A stretch of 45,850 bases of DNA from an uncultured Rhodospirillales bacterium (GTDB lineage: Bacteria; Pseudomonadota; Alphaproteobacteria; Ferrovibrionales; Ferrovibrionaceae), in the NCBI GenBank assembly GCA_937905845.1, contig CALCYJ010000310.1:1-45850 (forward strand), written 5' to 3'. The notes beneath the pieces are model-generated. The model made no database searches, was not told the DNA's origin, and saw only the letters and a program-made list of their open reading frames with translations. Both the position numbers and the translations under genes were made by a program. Shown one piece after another: positions 41,450-45,850 of the stretch; position 1 is the first letter of the stretch, and each line of letters begins with the position of its first letter.

Positions 41450-42430
41450 TCAGGCCTCCATCGCGCGCGTCTTCACCGGCCTCAGTCTGGCCGCGCCCGC
41501 GGTGAGTGGCAAGCCGCCGCCCTCGGCACTCTCCACCGCCTCCAGGCGGAGCAGCGCCAGCCCGACCTGGTCGCGGCCCGAGCGCATGATCCCGGCCTCC
41601 TTCCCCGCCAGCAGGATCGTCGTGTCGGGCGGCGGCAGCGGCCCCTCGACATCGACGCGGAACAGCCGCTTGCGCACCAGCCCGCGATATTTGGTGCGGG
41701 CGGTCAGTTCCTGTCCCATGTAGCAGCCCTTGGCGAAATCGACGCCGTTTAGCGCCTCGAAATTGGACTCGAGCAGGAGCGAGCGCTCGATTTCGAGATC
41801 GCGGCTGCCATCGGGGACGCCCAGCGCCAGGCGGTGGCGGTCGTAATCCTCGGGCGTGGCGAGACCAAGACCCAGGCCCGCCAGCGCCGCTTGCGCTCCG
41901 GCCGCACCGGCCGCACCGGTCGCGCCGGTCGCACCGGTCGCACCGGTTGCCGGCAGGATGGCGCGGGCGCCGAGTTCCGCCAGGCGCGGATCGCGGAACA
42001 ATACGCCGCCGGCATAGGGGATTGCCGCGCCCGCCTCTTCGCCAAGGCCGGTGCCAAGGTCGGTGCCAAAGCCGGAGGCGATGCCGGCCGGCGCCGCGGG
42101 ATCGTGGCCGAACAGAGCGGCGACGCGGAAGAGGGCGCTCGCATCCGCAATCGTGACCTTGGCCCGGAGCTTGTAGAGGCTCAGGCGGCGCAGCAGATCG
42201 GCGGCCCGCCCGCCCTCGCAATCGAGCAGCAGGGCGCCTTCGTGTTCGACGATGAAGAAATCGTGCAGGAACTTGCCCTGGGGCGTGAGAAGGGCGGCAT
42301 AGATCGCGCGTTCGGGCGTTACCCGGGTGACGTCGTTGGAGATCAAGCCTTGCAGGAAGGTCCGGCATTCGGGGCCTTCCAACCGCAAGATCCCGCGCTC
42401 CGGCAGCACCACGCCGCTCATGCCGCTCAT
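41450..42430 (-). CDS. ygfZ: YgfZ/IBA57-type folate-binding protein
   Basis: Tetrahydrofolate-binding protein of the GcvT fold that helps maintain iron-sulfur enzymes. The start at 42430 (326 residues) places GILRLEGPECRTFLQGLISND near the N-terminus, as in the family; a longer frame to 42721 is not supported. The hallmark is KGCYMGQE (234-241) with its functional cysteine, followed by LTARTKYRG. A Gly-Ala-Thr stretch (161-179) made by 9-bp repeats is inserted before the KGCYxGQE domain. Two 12-bp units near 42050-42075 encode DLGTGLG. Known cluster targets nearby include the class I fumarase. Confidence 0.92.
   Translation of the reverse strand: MSGMSGVVLPERGILRLEGPECRTFLQGLISNDVTRVTPERAIYAALLTPQGKFLHDFFIVEHEGALLLDCEGGRAADLLRRLSLYKLRAKVTIADASALFRVAALFGHDPAAPAGIASGFGTDLGTGLGEEAGAAIPYAGGVLFRDPRLAELGARAILPATGATGATGATGAAGAAGAQAALAGLGLGLATPEDYDRHRLALGVPDGSRDLEIERSLLLESNFEALNGVDFAKGCYMGQELTARTKYRGLVRKRLFRVDVEGPLPPPDTTILLAGKEAGIMRSGRDQVGLALLRLEAVESAEGGGLPLTAGAARLRPVKTRAMEA
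41895..41948 (-). repeat. 9-bp tandem array D (6 units) inside ygfZ
   Basis: Six 9-mers GCACCGGTC, GCACCGGCC, GCGCCGGTC or close variants on the + strand. Read on the - strand they are in frame and encode Gly-Ala-Thr and Gly-Ala-Ala repeats. Same unit as arrays B and C. Confidence 0.75.
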
Positions 42431-42505
42431 TCTTCCGCCTCGCTCCGCCCGCCTCAATGCTTTCATCAAGTAGGGGAGCGCCGGGCAAATGGCAAGCGGC
42501 GCCGC

Positions 42506-42534
42506 TTGGCACGCGGGCACTGAGGACGTATAAC
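42506..42534 (+). promoter_or_regulatory. Promoter of the GT9-GT4-asparagine-synthase genes
   Basis: TTGGCA (42506-42511), a 17-base spacer and TATAAC (42529-42534). Transcription would start near 42541, leaving about five bases before the ATG at 42546. There is no Shine-Dalgarno, so the message is probably leaderless. Confidence 0.6.
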
Positions 42535-42545
42535 CCGCCCCGACC

Positions 42546-43541
42546 ATGCGCATCCTGTTCATCACCGCGACCCGCATCGGCGACGCCGTACTCTCGACCG
42601 GCCTGCTCGCGCATCTGATCGAGCGCCATCCAGGCGCCCGCCTGACCATCGCCTGCGGACCGGCGGCAGCTCCCCTCTTTGCCGCCGTGCCGGGGCTGGA
42701 CGAGGTGATCGTCATGAACAAGGCGCCGCTCGCCCTTCACTGGCGAAAGCTGTGGCGGGCGACCTGGGCGCGGCGCTGGGATCTGGTGGTGGATCTGCGC
42801 GGCTCGGGCCTGGCCTATCTGCTGCGGGCCCGTGAGCGCCGGGTCATCGCAGGGTCGGGCGCGCCCTTGCACCGGGTAAGCCTGCTCGCCCAGGCCTTCG
42901 CTCTCGCGCCGCCGCCCTCGCCCCGTCTGTGGACGGGACCTGAGCATCGCCAGGCCGCGCTCCGGCTGATGCCCGCCGCACCCAAAGCGCTGGCGCTCGG
43001 CCCGACCGCGAACTGGATCGGCAAGCAATGGCCGGCGGATCGGTTCGCGGCGCTGGCCCTGCGGCTGACGGCCGCAGACGGCATTCTCCCCGGCACGCCG
43101 ATCGCGGTTTTCGGTGCCGCGAGCGAGCGGGCGATGGCGGCGCCGCTTCTGGCGGCGATTGCGCCCGAGCGCCGCATCGACCTGGTCGGTCACCTCGATC
43201 TCCTCACCGCCTATGCCTGCCTAGGGCAGGCGGCGCTCTATATCGGTAACGACAGCGGCCTCATGCATATGGCGGCGGCGAGCGGCATCCCGACCCTTGG
43301 CCTGTTCGGGCCGAGCCGGGACGAGCTTTACGCGCCCTGGGGCCGCTGCACCGCGCTGGTGCGGACGCCCGAGAGCTTCGCCGAGATCATCGGCAAGCCC
43401 GGCTACGACCATCGTGCCGGCATCAGCCACATGGGCTCGCTCGCCCTGGAGCCGGTGGTGGCGGCGGCCACGGCGCTGTGGCAACGGCGCCAGGCCGAAC
43501 CCGGAATCGAACCCGAGCCCGAGGCCCCGGCGGGCGAATGA
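42546..43541 (+). CDS. Glycosyltransferase family 9 (heptosyltransferase-like)
   Basis: Probable ADP-heptose or other nucleotide-sugar transferase for LPS or surface glycan. The 331 residues show the GT-B N-terminus MRILFITATRIGDAVLSTGLL, the linker region GPTANWIGKQWPADRFA, and the nucleotide-binding GNDSGLMHMAAASGIPTLGLFGPS motif (about 234-257). The last residues are Glu/Pro-rich and not conserved. The specific sugar cannot be read. It starts the right-hand + strand cluster behind a strong promoter. Confidence 0.9.
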   Translation: MRILFITATRIGDAVLSTGLLAHLIERHPGARLTIACGPAAAPLFAAVPGLDEVIVMNKAPLALHWRKLWRATWARRWDLVVDLRGSGLAYLLRARERRVIAGSGAPLHRVSLLAQAFALAPPPSPRLWTGPEHRQAALRLMPAAPKALALGPTANWIGKQWPADRFAALALRLTAADGILPGTPIAVFGAASERAMAAPLLAAIAPERRIDLVGHLDLLTAYACLGQAALYIGNDSGLMHMAAASGIPTLGLFGPSRDELYAPWGRCTALVRTPESFAEIIGKPGYDHRAGISHMGSLALEPVVAAATALWQRRQAEPGIEPEPEAPAGE

Positions 43542-43635
43542 CGGCTGGCCGGCACCGGCCGCTGACGCTAATAATGCCGCAAGGCGGCGCCGGGCGGGCG
43601 AGGGGCGCGGCGGTATCGGGAGACGGCAGGCGAAG

Positions 43636-44670
43636 ATGCGCGTGTTGCAGGCAATGGCGGGCGGCGGTGCGGGCGGCGCGGAGGCTTTCTTCGCCCGGCT
43701 GTGCCTGGCGCTGGCGCGCGCCGGGCTGGAGCAGCAGGTGGTGGTCCGCCGTCAAGCCGCCATTGTCGGCCCCTTGCGCGCCGGCGGGATCGCGCCGGTG
43801 GAACTGCCCTTCGGCGGCTGGCTCGACTGGCGCAGCCGGGGACGGCTACGCCGCCAGATCCGCGCCTTCCGCCCCGATATCGTCCTCACCTGGATGAGCC
43901 GGGCGACGCGGGCCTGCCCGAGCGGGGCCTTCGTGCATGCGGCGCGCCTCGGCGGCTATTACCCGCTCGGCAATTACCGCCGCTGCGATCACCTCATCGG
44001 CAATACCAACGACATCGTGGACTGGCTGGTACGCTCGGGCTGGCCCGCGGCGCGCGCGCATTACCTGCCGAATTTCGTGGCCGCGCCGCCGGCATCCCCG
44101 CTACGCCGAGCGGATCTCGCCACGCCGGACGGTGTGCCGCTGCTCCTGGCGCTCGGCCGGCTCCATCGCAACAAGGCGTTCGACGTGCTGCTGGAAGCGA
44201 TGGCGAATCTGCCGCAAGCCCATTTGTGGCTGGCGGGTTCGGGGCCCGAGGAAGACCGGCTGCGGCGGCAGGCAGAGCGCCTGGCGCTGACCTCGCGCGT
44301 GCGCTTTCTCGGCTGGCGCGAGGATGTGCCGGCGCTGCTGCGGACGGCCGATATACTCGTCTGCCCCTCGCGCCACGAACCGCTCGGCAATGTGGTGATC
44401 GAGGCCTGGGCGCACGGTCTGCCGGTGGTCGCCGCCGCCGCCGTGGGCCCGGCGGCGCTGATCCGGGACGGCGAGAACGGCCTCCTGGTGCCGATCGAGG
44501 AGCCGAAAGCGCTGGCGGCGGCGCTCGCCCGGCTGATCGCGGCGCCGGATCTGCGCCAGCGCGTGCAGGCGGCCGGGCGGGCGGCCTATGCGGCGGAATT
44601 CACGGAAGCCGCGGTGGTCGGCCGCTATCTCGACTTCTTCCGCCAGGTCCTGGGCCCATGTGCGGCATAG
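43636..44670 (+). CDS. Glycosyltransferase family 4
   Basis: GT-B retaining glycosyltransferase for glycan assembly at the cytoplasmic face. I chose the ATG at 43636 (344 residues) because the family N-terminus MRVLQAMAGGGAGGAEAFFARL begins there; the open frame back to 43297 is antisense-like filler. The acceptor domain contains DIVLTWMSRA. The donor domain has LLALGRLHRNKAFDVLLEA, LWLAGSGPEEDRLR, VRFLGWREDVPALLRTADI and the EX7E motif in PSRHEPLGNVVIEAWAHGLP. It overlaps the next gene by 13 bases, so expression is coupled. Confidence 0.92.
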   Translation: MRVLQAMAGGGAGGAEAFFARLCLALARAGLEQQVVVRRQAAIVGPLRAGGIAPVELPFGGWLDWRSRGRLRRQIRAFRPDIVLTWMSRATRACPSGAFVHAARLGGYYPLGNYRRCDHLIGNTNDIVDWLVRSGWPAARAHYLPNFVAAPPASPLRRADLATPDGVPLLLALGRLHRNKAFDVLLEAMANLPQAHLWLAGSGPEEDRLRRQAERLALTSRVRFLGWREDVPALLRTADILVCPSRHEPLGNVVIEAWAHGLPVVAAAAVGPAALIRDGENGLLVPIEEPKALAAALARLIAAPDLRQRVQAAGRAAYAAEFTEAAVVGRYLDFFRQVLGPCAA

Positions 44671-45850
44671 CCGGGGTGATGACGGCTTCGGGCGGCGCGG
44701 TGGCGGAGACGATCCTCGACCGGCTGGAGGCGGCGCTCGCCCATCGCGGTCCCGACGGCGCCGGCCGCTTTCACGGCACCGGCGTCGGCCTGGTGCACCG
44801 GCGGCTGGCGATCATCGATCTGACGACGGGCGACCAGCCCTTGCATGCGCCGGGCGGCGCCGTCCTGGTGGCGAACGGCGAGATCTATAATTACCTCGAA
44901 CTGAAGGCGGCGCTGCCCGATATCGCCTTCGCCACCCGCTCCGACTGCGAGCCGCCGCTCCATCTCTACCAGCGCGAGGAGACCGGCTTTGCGCGCAGCC
45001 TGCGCGGCATGTATGCGATCGCGCTGTTCGATCCCGCCACCGACCATCTTCTGCTCGCCCGCGACCGGTTCGGCATCAAGCCGCTCTATTATGCCGAGAC
45101 GCCTACGGGCTTCGCCTTCGCCTCCGAGCCGCAGGCGCTGATCCGCGCCGGCTGGATCGGGGCCGAACTCAATCCCGCCGCCCGCAACGAGCTGCTCCAG
45201 CTTCAGTTCACCACCGGCCGCGACACGATCTTCGCCGGCATCGAGCGTGTCCTGCCGGGCGAGACGCTGGTGGTCGGGCAGGGGCGGGTGGTGGAGCGGC
45301 AGCGGCTGGCGGCGCTGCCCGAGGCTGGCCCCGCCGACTGGAGCGAGGAGGAGGCTCTGGCCCGGCTGGAAACGGCGCTGATGGAAAGCGTCGAGCTGCA
45401 CCAGCGCGCCGATGTCCCCTATGGGCTTTTTCTCTCGGGCGGCATCGATTCGAGCGTCATCCTCGCCGCCATGGCGCGGCTCAATGCCGAGCCGGTCCGG
45501 GCCTTCACGGCCGGGTTCTCCGGCACCGACGTGCATGACGAGCGCGCGGCGGCGCGGCACCTGGCCAAGGCGGTCGGCGCCGATCATGTCGAGGTCGATT
45601 TCGCCGAGCGCGATTTCTGGCAGCTCCTGCCGCGCATCGCCGCCGCCCTAGACGATCCGGCGGCCGATTATGCCGTGCTGCCGACCTGGAAGCTCGGGCA
45701 GCGGGCGGCCGAGGCCGGGCTCAAAGTGGTGCTGTGTGGCGAGGGCGGCGATGAACTCTTCGCCGGCTATGGCCGCTACCGGGCGGCGATCAGGCCGTGG
45801 TGGATCGGCGGGCGGGCGATGCGCGCCAAGGGCATTCTCGACCGGCCCGG
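44658..45850 (+). CDS. asnB: Asparagine synthase-like glutamine amidotransferase (3' partial)
   Basis: Class II glutamine amidotransferase fused to an ATP-pyrophosphatase domain; asparagine synthetase B or a relative that amidates glycan or peptide. The ATG at 44658 gives MCGIAGVM, so Cys2 is the nucleophile after methionine removal. Then come LAHRGPDG, HRRLAIIDL, VANGEIYNYLELK, DRFGIKPLYY and FAFASEPQAL. The synthase domain has LSGGIDSSVI (ATP loop) and LCGEGGDELFAGYGRYR. 397 codons are present and the frame runs off the window; full members have about 600-650. Its overlap with the GT4 gene suggests a glycan-modification role rather than bulk asparagine supply. Confidence 0.92.
   Translation, partial: MCGIAGVMTASGGAVAETILDRLEAALAHRGPDGAGRFHGTGVGLVHRRLAIIDLTTGDQPLHAPGGAVLVANGEIYNYLELKAALPDIAFATRSDCEPPLHLYQREETGFARSLRGMYAIALFDPATDHLLLARDRFGIKPLYYAETPTGFAFASEPQALIRAGWIGAELNPAARNELLQLQFTTGRDTIFAGIERVLPGETLVVGQGRVVERQRLAALPEAGPADWSEEEALARLETALMESVELHQRADVPYGLFLSGGIDSSVILAAMARLNAEPVRAFTAGFSGTDVHDERAAARHLAKAVGADHVEVDFAERDFWQLLPRIAAALDDPAADYAVLPTWKLGQRAAEAGLKVVLCGEGGDELFAGYGRYRAAIRPWWIGGRAMRAKGILDRP

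Noticed and set aside
42431-42721. 97-codon extension of ygfZ
   Set aside because: It is antisense to the GT9 gene and its promoter, and the family N-terminus is at 42430.
43297-43635. 113-codon extension of the GT4 gene
   Set aside because: It overlaps the end of the GT9 gene out of frame and the GT4 fold begins at MRVLQAM.

Overview
This GC-rich window comes from an alphaproteobacterium. The evidence is the gene order ftsZ-lpxC-bamD-recN-ligA, a circularly permuted two-piece tmRNA gene, an alpha-type SspB, a DUF4169 protein and an RHH_4 protein. A Rhodospirillales-like member fits best, but I cannot place it more precisely by eye. Nearly every base is coding, genes often overlap by 1-4 bases, and I see no insertion sequence, prophage, CRISPR array, rRNA or ordinary tRNA.

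Region 1 (1-16610, + strand) is the division and cell wall (dcw) cluster: murE (partial on the left), murF, mraY, murD, ftsW, murG, murC, murB, ddl, ftsQ, ftsA, ftsZ and lpxC. It makes UDP-MurNAc-pentapeptide, lipid I and lipid II, builds the divisome, and carries out the committed step of lipid A synthesis. Region 2 (16611-18056) holds a small VOC protein, a divergent XRE regulator and a repeat-rich intergenic stretch. These sit between lpxC and bamD. Region 3 (18057-22828, + strand) is bamD, recN and ligA: outer-membrane assembly, break repair and ligation. Region 4 (22848-28700, - strand) is a hotdog thioesterase, a UvrD/PcrA helicase, the ribosomal protein methylase PrmA and an aminopeptidase P.

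Region 5 (28855-34265) has an FAD-linked lactate/glycolate-type dehydrogenase, a DUF4169 protein, a large AsmA-family protein and a ribbon-helix-helix protein. Region 6 (34318-38876, - strand) has both fumarase classes (fumC, fumA), the ClpXP adaptor sspB and the tmRNA gene ssrA. The tmRNA lies in an apparently empty stretch and is supported by tRNA-like pairing with a G3-U wobble, a CCA end, a tag frame and a promoter. Its product and SspB act in the same ribosome-rescue and proteolysis pathway. Region 7 (39018-42430) has thyX, a small lipoprotein with an FNR/FixK-like box upstream, 3-methyladenine glycosylase I (tag) and ygfZ. Region 8 (42546-45850, + strand) is a probable glycan operon of a GT9 transferase, a GT4 transferase and an asparagine-synthase-like amidotransferase that runs off the right edge.

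The least ordinary signals are the permuted tmRNA beside sspB; one 9-bp tandem-repeat family embedded in frame in murG, the AsmA gene (twice) and ygfZ, on both strands; the missing N-terminal signature of MurE; and the operator-like and repeated sequences around the XRE gene.
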